From Thiorhodovibrio litoralis (GTDB lineage Bacteria > Pseudomonadota > Gammaproteobacteria > Chromatiales > Chromatiaceae): DNA of 64,000 bases. Under the pieces are notes generated by a model that was given only the letters and a program-made list of their open reading frames with translations, was not told where the DNA came from and ran no database searches. Below are positions 8,181 through 15,974 of the stretch, in pieces (within the stretch, counting starts at the first letter, position 1; every line of letters starts with the position of its first letter). The stretch spans positions 1,116,001 through 1,180,000 of the forward strand of contig NZ_CP121473.1 in the NCBI RefSeq assembly GCF_033954455.1, written 5' to 3'. A program made the translations under genes and the position numbers.

Positions 8181-8257
8181 TGGTGGCTACGGCTAGATTC
8201 GAACTAGCGACATCGGCATTATGAGTGCCGCGCTCTAACCAACTGAGCTACGTAGCC
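8181..8257 (-). tRNA. tRNA-Met (anticodon CAT, elongator type)
   Basis: A 77-nt cloverleaf. Acceptor stem GGCTACG/CGTAGCC, D-arm GCTCAGTTGGTTAGAGC, anticodon loop CTCATAA, T-loop GTTCGAATC, discriminator A and an encoded CCA (8181-8183). The sequence matches the elongator methionine form and lacks the initiator's C-A mismatch. A tRNA-Ile(CAU) is less likely. Confidence 0.95.
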
Positions 8258-8355
8258 AAATAAGCCGTGCAGTATCGCGCAATCGGATGTTTTGGTCAAG
8301 CGCCGAGACGGCTTCGATCGGGCGATTGCGCAGGTTTGCCGCGGAGTCAGGACGC

Positions 8356-8541
8356 TTAGTTGGCCCTGTCTTTGGTGTCCGCGCAGCGCAGGGCCAGAAA
8401 CAGCCGCGACAGGGCGATGGGCAGGCCGGGCTTGACTTGCTGCAACTCGGTTGGCTCTTCCGTCCAGGTCCCTGCATCCAGGTCGTAGCCGACCAACTCA
8501 GCCAGGTTGGTGACGTAGTCTTCCAGGTCGTCGTTGTTCAT
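8356..8541 (-). CDS. 61-aa hypothetical protein
   Basis: A small acidic-then-amphipathic protein beginning MNNDDLEDYVTNLAELVGYD. The ATG at 8541 has a good ribosome site (GAGGAG, about three bases upstream). The N-terminal 30 residues are rich in D/E; the C-terminal half is PIALSRLFLALRCADTKD. No family is recognised. It lies upstream of, and on the same strand as, tRNA-Met. Confidence 0.6.
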   Translation of the reverse strand: MNNDDLEDYVTNLAELVGYDLDAGTWTEEPTELQQVKPGLPIALSRLFLALRCADTKDRAN

Positions 8542-8616
8542 GCTGCTCCTCGCGCCGTGCAGGGACGGCCGTTGTCTTGTTTGACGGTTATTATCGCGAA
8601 TCAGATCGCTGTGGCA

Positions 8617-8913
8617 ATGATTTCCCTGCGTTCCAGCACGACGGGACGGCTTAACGCGGCGATCATGAATCCGATCGTGGCGATGCAACTTCGGAGGTTG
8701 ACTCTTTTCGTGGTGCCAGCGCGGCGGAAGAGCAAAAGCGCGGTGGCGGAGGTCATGAGCGCGTTCGCCGGCAGTGCCACCAAAATCGTGCTGAGTGTTG
8801 ATCAAATCGGCTTGGCCTGCGAGCGCACCTCGAGCGGCGTGGTGGAGCAGCGCCGCCATATCGAGCAGGTCGCGAGTGCGATGACCGAATGGCTGCGGCC
8901 ATTCAGGAGATAG
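8617..8913 (+). pseudogene. Possible chemoreceptor (MCP) signalling-domain remnant
   Basis: The last 45 codons read like the entry into an MCP coiled-coil: a stretch resembling SATKIVLSVDQIGLACERTSSGV, then EQRRHIEQVASAMTE, which matches the family pattern (EQTSxGVxxQxxExxQVAxAMNE). It then stops at a TAG instead of continuing into the methylation helices. The upstream part shows no recognisable ligand domain. It is probably a decayed fragment; otherwise 8542-8960 holds no gene I can support. Confidence 0.35.
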
Positions 8914-8932
8914 CTGGTCAGGAGATAGCTGG
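8903..8932. repeat. Tandem 15-bp duplication
   Basis: TCAGGAGATAGCTGG is present twice in direct succession (8903-8917 and 8918-8932). It duplicates the TAG stop codon of the fragment above. Confidence 0.85.
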
Positions 8933-8960
8933 GTTGGATCGGCTGTTTGGTGGCCGGATA

Positions 8961-10415
8961 TTAGGATTTGCGCTCGCGCTGCTTGGGCGGCAGTAGGTCG
9001 GTAATGGATCCGTGCGCCATCTCGGCGGCCAGACCAATGGTCTCGTTCAGCGTCGGATGCGGATGGATGCTAAGCCCGATATCTTCCATATCCGCGCCCA
9101 TTTCGAGTGCCAGTACCGTCTCGCCGATCAACTCGCCGGCGTTGGGGCCGACAATGCCGGCGCCGAGAATGCGCTTGGTCTCCGGGTCGAACAGCAGCTT
9201 GGTCAGGCCCTCGTCGCGGTGGATGCCGAGTGCGCGTCCGCTCGCCGCCCAGGGGAAGACGCCTTTCTCGTAAGCAATACCCTTGGCCTGAGCTTCGATC
9301 TCGGTCAGCCCCATCCAGGCGACTTCCGGGTCGGTGTAGGCAACCGAGGGGATGGTGAGTGGGTCGAACAAGGCCGGCTCGCCAGCGATCACCTCGGCCG
9401 CGACCTTGCCCTCGTGAGTGGCCTTGTGCGCCAGCATGGGGCCACCGACTACGTCGCCAATGGCAAAGATGTTGGGCACATTGGTGCGCATGTGCCCATC
9501 CACCTTAATGAACCCGTGCTGGTCGACCTTGACGCCCGCCTGCTCGGCGTTGATTTGCCCGCCGTTGGGCAGCCGGCCGATGGCGACCAGCACGCGGTCG
9601 TATTCGGCTTCTTGACTCATTGGGCTGTTTCTTTTCCCTTCAAAGCGCACCTGGATGCCGCTGCTCGACGCGGTCATGGCGGCGACCTTGGTGTCGAGCA
9701 GGATGCGGTTGTAGCGCTTTTTGATGACTTTTTGCAGCGCTCGCACCAGATCGAGATCAGCGCCGGGCATGAGTTGGGATTTCATCTCCACCACATCGAT
9801 CGCGCTACCGAGGGTGCCATAGACGCTGGCCATTTCGAGCCCAATAATGCCGCCGCCGACAATCAGCATCCGCTCGGGGATGTCGGGTAGCTCAAGCGCG
9901 TCGGTCGAGTCCATCACCCGCGGGTCTTCGTGCGGGAAACCGGGGATGCGGATCGGGCGCGAACCACAGGCAATGATGGCGTGATCAAAATGCACCGCCA
10001 CATGCCCATCGCGGCTGTCGACGCCGATGCGGTTGGGTGCCTCGAAGCGCCCAGAGCCCTGGACCACCTGCACACCGCGCTGCTTGGCCATGCCGGCCAG
10101 CCCAGTGGTGAGCTTCTTGACTACCTTGTTCTTGCCTGCGCGCATCTTGTCGAGGTCGATCTCGGGCGGCGCGAAGGTCACGCCCATGGTACCGAGGGTT
10201 TTGGTCTCCTCGATAATGAGCGCTGTATGCAGCAGCGCTTTCGAGGGGATGCAGCCGACATTCAGGCACACACCGCCAAGGCTTGGGTAGCGCTCGATCA
10301 GCACCACACGCAGGCCGAGATCGGCGGCGCGAAAAGCCGCGGTATAACCGCCAGGACCGCCGCCCAAGACGGCGACCTGGGCGCTGAGTTCTTTGTTCGG
10401 GGCGGAGTCGGTCAT
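8961..10415 (-). CDS. lpdA: Dihydrolipoyl dehydrogenase (E3 of pyruvate dehydrogenase)
   Basis: A 484-aa FAD enzyme that reoxidises the lipoyl groups of the E2 subunit and reduces NAD+. It shows the FAD motif VLGGGPGGYTAAFRA (residues 16-30), the redox-active disulfide GGVCLNVGCIPSK (Cys50 and Cys55), the NAD motif IVGGGIIGLEMA, the second FAD motif IFAIGDVVGG, and the C-terminal dimer motif HPHPTLNE with the catalytic His-Glu pair. It is the last gene of aceE-aceF-74aa-lpdA. Length and motifs are normal. Confidence 0.96.
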   Translation of the reverse strand: MTDSAPNKELSAQVAVLGGGPGGYTAAFRAADLGLRVVLIERYPSLGGVCLNVGCIPSKALLHTALIIEETKTLGTMGVTFAPPEIDLDKMRAGKNKVVKKLTTGLAGMAKQRGVQVVQGSGRFEAPNRIGVDSRDGHVAVHFDHAIIACGSRPIRIPGFPHEDPRVMDSTDALELPDIPERMLIVGGGIIGLEMASVYGTLGSAIDVVEMKSQLMPGADLDLVRALQKVIKKRYNRILLDTKVAAMTASSSGIQVRFEGKRNSPMSQEAEYDRVLVAIGRLPNGGQINAEQAGVKVDQHGFIKVDGHMRTNVPNIFAIGDVVGGPMLAHKATHEGKVAAEVIAGEPALFDPLTIPSVAYTDPEVAWMGLTEIEAQAKGIAYEKGVFPWAASGRALGIHRDEGLTKLLFDPETKRILGAGIVGPNAGELIGETVLALEMGADMEDIGLSIHPHPTLNETIGLAAEMAHGSITDLLPPKQRERKS

Positions 10416-10463
10416 GGTGTCTTTGGTTGACTGTAAGGTTGATGTCAGTAGCGAACTGGAGAC

Positions 10464-10688
10464 TCATAAAGCCTCGGGTTCGGCCAGTTTCAAGCGCCGC
10501 TTGATGCGCTCCAGCCGCCGCTTAATGTCTTCCATGTCGCTTTTGGCCCCGTAAACGGCTCCCGTGAGGCCGGCAAGCTGCTGGCCCATGGCGGAAATTT
10601 GTAGGCTGTTGGACGCCGTTTCTTTTTTTAGATCGGCCAAATCCGACCGGATTAGGCGCAGATGTTCGAGGACCAAGTTTTCAGTCAT
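10464..10688 (-). CDS. 74-aa coiled-coil protein in the pyruvate dehydrogenase operon
   Basis: A small protein that is almost entirely predicted helix: MTENLVLEHLRLIRSDLADL, a heptad-like middle, and a basic end DIKRRLERIKRRLKLAEPE. It resembles short coiled-coil proteins beginning MTENLVLEHLR that occur in many proteobacterial genomes, often near mobile or toxin genes, but has no assigned function. It lies 24 bases after aceF and 48 bases before lpdA, so it should be co-transcribed with both. Whether it touches the complex or simply landed there is unknown. Confidence 0.7.
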   Translation of the reverse strand: MTENLVLEHLRLIRSDLADLKKETASNSLQISAMGQQLAGLTGAVYGAKSDMEDIKRRLERIKRRLKLAEPEAL

Positions 10689-10712
10689 GCAGCCCTCCGT
10701 TGTTTGTATGGA

Positions 10713-12542
10713 TTAGAGCAACAACCGCCTAATGTCCGCAAGCAACTGCCGCAGCAGGCTGGTGAAGCGCACGCCATCGGCGCCATCGACGACGCGGTGA
10801 TCATAAGACAAGGAGAGCGGCAACATCAGCCGGGGTAGAAACTCTTGACCATTCCAGACGGGTTTCATCTCGGTGCGCGAGACACCGAGGATAGCGACTT
10901 CCGGGGCATTGACGATGGGCGTGAAAGCGGTCCCGCCAATGCCGCCGAGGCTGGAGATGCTGAACACTCCACCCTGCATGTCGGCAGCGAGCAGCTTGCC
11001 GTCGCGGGCTTTTTGGCTGAGCGTCATGAGCTCCTCGGCCAGGGCGAACAGGCCCTTTTTGTCGACATCCCGCACCACCGGCACCACCAGGCCATTGGGC
11101 GTATCCACGGCCACGCCGATATGACAATAGTGCTTGTGGATCAGTTGCTCGCCATCCGCGGCCAGTGAGGCCTTAACGATTGGCATCTGGTTGAGCGTGG
11201 CGGCCACTGCCTTGAGCAGAAAGGGCATGAAGGTGAGCTTGACGCCGGCTTTCTCGGCGGCGGCTTTCTGCTCCTTGCGGAAAGCTTCGAGTTCGGTGAT
11301 GTCGGCCTCGTCAAACTGGGTAACATGAGGCACCGTCAGCCAGCAGCGATGCAGATGGGCGCCGCTGATCTTCTTGATGCGCGGCAGCGGTGCGCTGGTG
11401 ACCGGACCGAATTTGCTGAAGTCAACCGCCGGGGTGCTCGGCAGCTGGAAGGGCGTACCGGGTGCCGCAGTGGGTGCGCCGCCGGCGAGGCTTTGCTTGA
11501 CGAATTGCTGAACGTCTTCTTTCAGGATGCGCTGCTTGCGCCCGCTGCCCTTGACTCGATGGAGATCGACGCCGAGCTCGCGCGCGAAGCGTCGCACCGC
11601 CGGGCTGGCATGCGGAGTGCGCCCGTGGGCAATGGCAGCCATGTCGGTCGGGCGCGGCAGGATCGGGGCCTTGCGCTTTTCCGCGTCACCCGGTGCGCGG
11701 GTCGCTGTTGCCGGAGCCCTTGTCGGTTTAGCGGAAGGCGCGGCTGAAGGTGCAGCTTGGTTTGCGTTTGGGCTGGCAGCCGGCACGGATCCGGTGGTGT
11801 CGGCCTTGGAGATGGGGGCTGGCGCCGGGGCACTCTCTTCATCGTCGCCAGGTACGTTGCTGGGAGCGGTGTCGTTCGTGCGCAGCTTAAACAATAGATC
11901 GCCCTGGCTGACGCTGTCGCCGACCTTGACCTCGACCGAGGTGACAGTCCCGCCGCGCGGGGCAGGGATTTCCATGGTGGCCTTGTCGCTTTCGAGCGTC
12001 AGGATAGACTGCTCGACGGCGATTTCATCGCCCACGCTAACCAGTACTTCGATGACTGGAATATCGGAAAAGTCGCCGACGTCCGGCAGACAAATGTCGA
12101 TGTCTTCCGCCGCGGCCTTGGCTTCTGGTGCATTGCTTGCCGAGCGCGAACCGGCCTCTGACTTGGGCGCACCCGAATTGTCGCTTGGCTGTGTGGCTGG
12201 CGATGTGGGGGAAGGCTTAGGCGCGCTTTCCGGCCCCGTTTTTGCCGCTCCGCGCTGAGGTGCGCTCTGCTGTGTATCGGAGTTGGCGGCTGCGCCTGTT
12301 GCAACCCGCATCAGCGGGCTGCCCTGACTGATCCGCTCACCGACCGAGACCAGCAGTTCTTTCACTTCGCCGCCCATCGGCGAGGGAATCTCGATGCTGG
12401 CCTTGTCGCTCTCGAGCGTCAGTAGCGACTGCTCGGGCGCGATCTGATCGCCTGGCGCGACCAGGATCTCAATGATCTCGACATCGCTGAAATCGCCGAT
12501 ATCGGGGAGCAGAATATCTTCTAGCTTAGCCAAGGCTGGCAT
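10713..12542 (-). CDS. aceF: Dihydrolipoamide acetyltransferase (E2 of pyruvate dehydrogenase)
   Basis: A 609-aa core subunit that moves acetyl groups from lipoate to CoA. Two N-terminal lipoyl domains carry the modified lysine in ESDKASIEIP (Lys47) and ESDKATMEIP (Lys187). Long Ala/Pro/Ser linkers separate them from each other and from the peripheral-subunit-binding domain (HASPAVRRFARELGVDL, about 310-345). The catalytic domain ends with YDHRVVDGADG, the HxxxDG active site. E. coli AceF has three lipoyl domains; two is common elsewhere. The aceE stop is 149 bases upstream. Confidence 0.96.
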   Translation of the reverse strand: MPALAKLEDILLPDIGDFSDVEIIEILVAPGDQIAPEQSLLTLESDKASIEIPSPMGGEVKELLVSVGERISQGSPLMRVATGAAANSDTQQSAPQRGAAKTGPESAPKPSPTSPATQPSDNSGAPKSEAGSRSASNAPEAKAAAEDIDICLPDVGDFSDIPVIEVLVSVGDEIAVEQSILTLESDKATMEIPAPRGGTVTSVEVKVGDSVSQGDLLFKLRTNDTAPSNVPGDDEESAPAPAPISKADTTGSVPAASPNANQAAPSAAPSAKPTRAPATATRAPGDAEKRKAPILPRPTDMAAIAHGRTPHASPAVRRFARELGVDLHRVKGSGRKQRILKEDVQQFVKQSLAGGAPTAAPGTPFQLPSTPAVDFSKFGPVTSAPLPRIKKISGAHLHRCWLTVPHVTQFDEADITELEAFRKEQKAAAEKAGVKLTFMPFLLKAVAATLNQMPIVKASLAADGEQLIHKHYCHIGVAVDTPNGLVVPVVRDVDKKGLFALAEELMTLSQKARDGKLLAADMQGGVFSISSLGGIGGTAFTPIVNAPEVAILGVSRTEMKPVWNGQEFLPRLMLPLSLSYDHRVVDGADGVRFTSLLRQLLADIRRLLL

Positions 12543-12691
12543 CTCCTGGCGGTCAATTCTTGTGTGCTTTCGCAGTTCAATGCAGTCGTCGCTAAGGCCT
12601 GGAGCTCGATTATTTGGCCGCGACTTGTTGCGCGGAATGAGCTCCCGGTGCGCGACAGTTTGGCGCTAACGGGTGGCACTGCTGGGTGACG

Positions 12692-15340
12692 CTATTGGGT
12701 AACCGGGTTCGGCTTCTCGGGGTCGATGCGATATTTGGTGATCGCCTCGCTGACCTTGGCCTGTTCGATGGTGCCCTCGGCGGCCAGCGCGCTCAGCGCG
12801 GCCACGGCGATGTACCAGCGGTTGACTTCAAAGAACTTGCGCAACTGGGCACGCATGTCGCTGCGGCCGAAGCCGTCTGTTCCAAGCGTGAAATAGCGCT
12901 GCAATAGATAGGGGCGAATCTGGTCGGCATAGGCGCGCATGTAGTCAGTGGCCGCCACAATGGGCCCAGTGTGATCGGCGAGCTGCTGTTGGACAAAGCT
13001 CTGGCGTGGCTCGGCCTCGGGGTGGAGCATGTTCCAGCGCTCGCAGTCGAGGCCGTCGCGGCGCAACTCGTTGAAGCTGGTGGCGCTCCACACTTGAGAA
13101 TGAATGCCAAAGTCCTTTTCCAGCAGCTCGCCCGCGGCGAGCACTTCACGCAGTATGGTGCCGGAGCCGAGCAGCTGGACTTGCGCCTGATTGCTCTCCT
13201 TCACCGGGTAGAGTCCGCGCTTAATGCCCTCTTCGGCCCCTTCGGGCAGGGCTGGCTGCGTGTAGTTTTCGTTCATCACCGTGATGTAGTAGAAGACGTT
13301 TTCCTTGTCCTGATACATCCGATGCAGACCGTCCTGCACGATGACGGCTAGCTCGTAGGCATAGGCTGGGTCGTAGCTCACGCAGTTGGGGATGGTCGCC
13401 GCGGCGAGATGACTGTGACCGTCCTGATGCTGCAAGCCCTCGCCGGCAAGCGTGGTGCGGCCGGCGGTGCCGCCAATCAGGAAACCGCGCGCCTGCATAT
13501 CGCCCGAGGCCCAGATTAGATCCCCAACGCGCTGGAAGCCGAACATGGAGTAGTAGATGTAAAACGGAATCATCGCCTGGCCATGGTTGGCATAGGCGGT
13601 GGCGGCGGCGATCCACGAGGACATGGCGCCAGCCTCGTTGATGCCTTCCTGCAGGATCTGGCCGTTTTTCTCCTCGCGGTAATACATCACCTGGTCGGAA
13701 TCGACCGGCTCGTAAAGCTGGCCGACATGGGAGTAAATCCCGAGCTGGCGGAACATGCCCTCCATGCCGAAGGTGCGCGCCTCGTCCGGCACGATGGGGA
13801 CGACATACTTGCCGATGCGTTTATCGCGCACGATGCTCGAGAGCAGTCGCACCAGCGCCATGGTGGTGGACAGCTCGCGTTCGCCGCTGGATTCGAGCAG
13901 GGCAGAGAAGCTGTCGAGCCCCGGCACTTCCAATGGCTCGGAACGATCCTGTCTTGCTGGCAGCGGACCGCCAAGAGCCTCACGGCGTTCGTGCAGGTAA
14001 CGGCTTTCGGGGCTATCCGGTGGCGGCTTGTAGAAGGGGGCCGCGCCGATCTGATCGTCCGAAATCGGAATATTGAAGCGATCGCGGAAGGCCTTCAGGT
14101 GCGTCTCGCCCATTTTCTTTTGCGAATGGGTGATGTTCATGCCCTCGCCAGCGACACCCATGCCGTAACCCTTGACCGTCTTGGCCAGGATAACGGTCGG
14201 TTGTCCCTCGGTGCGCAAGGCCTCTTGATAAGCGGCGAAAATTTTCACCGGATCATGGCCGCCGCGGTTCAGACGCCAGATGTCCTCGTCGGTCATGTTT
14301 GCTACCAGGTCGGCGAGCTCTGGATATTTGCCGAAGAAGTGCTCGCGCGTGTAGGCGCCGCCCTTGGCCTTGTAGGCCTGATAGTCGCCATCGACGCACT
14401 CTTCCATGCGTTGCACCAGAAGACCATTGTGGTCGCGCACGAATAGCGGGTCCCAGTAGCTGCCCCAGAGCACCTTGACGACATTCCAGCCGGCGCCGCG
14501 AAAAACGGCTTCCAGCTCCTGAATGATCTTGCCATTGCCGCGCACCGGCCCATCCAGTCGCTGCAGGTTGCAGTTGACCACGAAGACCAGATTATCCAGC
14601 CGCTCGCGCGCGGCCAGCGAGATGGCGCCGAGGGACTCGGGCTCGTCCATCTCGCCGTCGCCCAAAAAGGCCCAGACCTTGCGCCCCTCGGTGTTCAGCA
14701 CACCGCGGTCGCTCAGGTAGCGCATGAAGCGCGCCTGATAGATGGCCATGATGGGGCCTAAACCCATGGAGACGGTCGGGAACTGCCAGAAGCCCGGCAT
14801 CAGCCAGGGGTGCGGGTAGGACGACAGGCCGTTGCCGTCGACCTCCTGCCGGAAGCTGTAGAGCTGCTCCTCGCTGATGCGGCCTTCCAGATAAGCACGA
14901 GCATAGATGCCGGGTGCCGAGTGGCCCTGGATGAACACCAGATCCCCGCCATGATCCTTGCTCGCGGCGCGGAAGAAGTGGTTGAAGCCGACATCGTAGA
15001 GCGTGGCGCTGGAGGCAAAAGAGGAAATATGCCCGCCGAGCTCGGTCGAGATCCGGTTAGCCTGCACCACCATGGCCATGGCGTTCCAGCGCACGAAGGA
15101 GCGGATGCGCCGCTCGATGGCGCGATCGCCGGGGAAACGCTCCTGCTGCGTGACCGGGATGGTATTCACATAGGCAGTATTGGCGCTGAACGGCAGATGC
15201 GCACCCGAACGCCGGGCCTTGTCAATCAGACGCTCGAGCAAATAATGAGCGCGCTCGATCCCCTCGTTCTCCAGCACGGCGTCGAGGGCGTCGAGCCACT
15301 CTTGGGTTTCTTGAGGGTCGATATCGGGCTTGTTGGACAT
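12692..15340 (-). CDS. aceE: Pyruvate dehydrogenase E1, homodimeric type
   Basis: An 882-aa thiamine-diphosphate enzyme that decarboxylates pyruvate and acetylates the E2 lipoyl groups. The length matches AceE of gammaproteobacteria (887 aa in E. coli). The ThDP site is seen in WAFLGDGEMDEPESLGAI, and the histidine-rich active-site region in GHSAPGIYARAYLEGR and GLQHQDGHSH. The start at 15340 (MSNKPDIDPQETQEW) was chosen because it matches the family N-terminus; an in-frame extension to 15406 looks non-native. No strong ribosome site is visible. First gene of the operon. Confidence 0.96.
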   Translation of the reverse strand: MSNKPDIDPQETQEWLDALDAVLENEGIERAHYLLERLIDKARRSGAHLPFSANTAYVNTIPVTQQERFPGDRAIERRIRSFVRWNAMAMVVQANRISTELGGHISSFASSATLYDVGFNHFFRAASKDHGGDLVFIQGHSAPGIYARAYLEGRISEEQLYSFRQEVDGNGLSSYPHPWLMPGFWQFPTVSMGLGPIMAIYQARFMRYLSDRGVLNTEGRKVWAFLGDGEMDEPESLGAISLAARERLDNLVFVVNCNLQRLDGPVRGNGKIIQELEAVFRGAGWNVVKVLWGSYWDPLFVRDHNGLLVQRMEECVDGDYQAYKAKGGAYTREHFFGKYPELADLVANMTDEDIWRLNRGGHDPVKIFAAYQEALRTEGQPTVILAKTVKGYGMGVAGEGMNITHSQKKMGETHLKAFRDRFNIPISDDQIGAAPFYKPPPDSPESRYLHERREALGGPLPARQDRSEPLEVPGLDSFSALLESSGERELSTTMALVRLLSSIVRDKRIGKYVVPIVPDEARTFGMEGMFRQLGIYSHVGQLYEPVDSDQVMYYREEKNGQILQEGINEAGAMSSWIAAATAYANHGQAMIPFYIYYSMFGFQRVGDLIWASGDMQARGFLIGGTAGRTTLAGEGLQHQDGHSHLAAATIPNCVSYDPAYAYELAVIVQDGLHRMYQDKENVFYYITVMNENYTQPALPEGAEEGIKRGLYPVKESNQAQVQLLGSGTILREVLAAGELLEKDFGIHSQVWSATSFNELRRDGLDCERWNMLHPEAEPRQSFVQQQLADHTGPIVAATDYMRAYADQIRPYLLQRYFTLGTDGFGRSDMRAQLRKFFEVNRWYIAVAALSALAAEGTIEQAKVSEAITKYRIDPEKPNPVTQ

Positions 15341-15479
15341 AGCAAAGGTTCGCAAAGATTCTACAAAGCGCCGGAGCGGTTGGATCCTGAAGGGGCTGCG
15401 CATCAATGGCGCTCGCAGCCGTCAAAGCTACCTCAGGCCACGGGGATTGGCAAATCAAGCGGGGGCTGAAATCGGCGGG

Positions 15480-15758
15480 TCAACGGCGTAGAACAGCACC
15501 TGGGGTCTGCGCGCTGACTGCACCCGAGGGATGCGGGAAGCCGAAAGGGTAGGTCCATCCATAGACAGCTTCTTCTCGAGGATGAAAGGCCTGTCCTGAA
15601 AAAATTGCCGCAGAGGAGCTTTCAGGCAGGTCAGACCAACGCCGGGATGTCGGACCCTGGTCCTGACTCCTGAACGTGATCAGCGCGATGGCGCTGACTA
15701 CTAATGTCGCAAGCAGACTGGCTGTGAGAAGGGTGCTTGAAATCTTGTCCGCACGCAT
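15480..15758 (-). CDS. 92-aa hypothetical single-pass membrane protein
   Basis: A short protein with one N-terminal hydrophobic segment (STLLTASLLATLVVSAIALI, about residues 8-27) and a polar tail with several P, G and aromatic residues. No family is recognised. A good promoter lies about 100 bases upstream (15860-15887, minus strand) and shares an 18-base element with the promoter of the 47-aa gene at 7202. Both genes encode small proteins with one hydrophobic segment, so they may answer to the same regulator. Confidence 0.5.
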   Translation of the reverse strand: MRADKISSTLLTASLLATLVVSAIALITFRSQDQGPTSRRWSDLPESSSAAIFSGQAFHPREEAVYGWTYPFGFPHPSGAVSAQTPGAVLRR

Positions 15759-15857
15759 GCCGAGACCCTGTTGGTTGCGAGTGCCCGTTGATAATAGACG
15801 TCAAGTGTGAGTGCCGCCTGAGCATACAATTTGGCCAAAAATCCAATTGCATAACCT

Positions 15858-15887
15858 TTAGTATATAAGTAAATAATGAAATATCAA
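15858..15887 (-). promoter_or_regulatory. Promoter sharing an 18-bp element with 7144-7161
   Basis: On the minus strand: TTGATA (15887-15882), 16 bases, TATACT (15865-15860). The 18-mer TATTTACTTATATACTAA (15875-15858) differs at one base from that at 7144-7161, and the -35/-10 spacing is identical. The left half of the inverted repeat is weaker here. Confidence 0.65.
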
Positions 15888-15974
15888 CGCAAGCTGAGCT
15901 GCGGGTTCTGATGTCCCCGGTCACTCAACCTTCAGCAAATGCAGAGCGGTTCTCCAGCAACTGGTGTCGTGTTC

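Noticed and set aside
8181-8257. tRNA-Ile with CAU anticodon
   Set aside because: The acceptor stem and D-arm match the elongator tRNA-Met consensus. Modification at C34 cannot be seen in DNA, so a small doubt remains.
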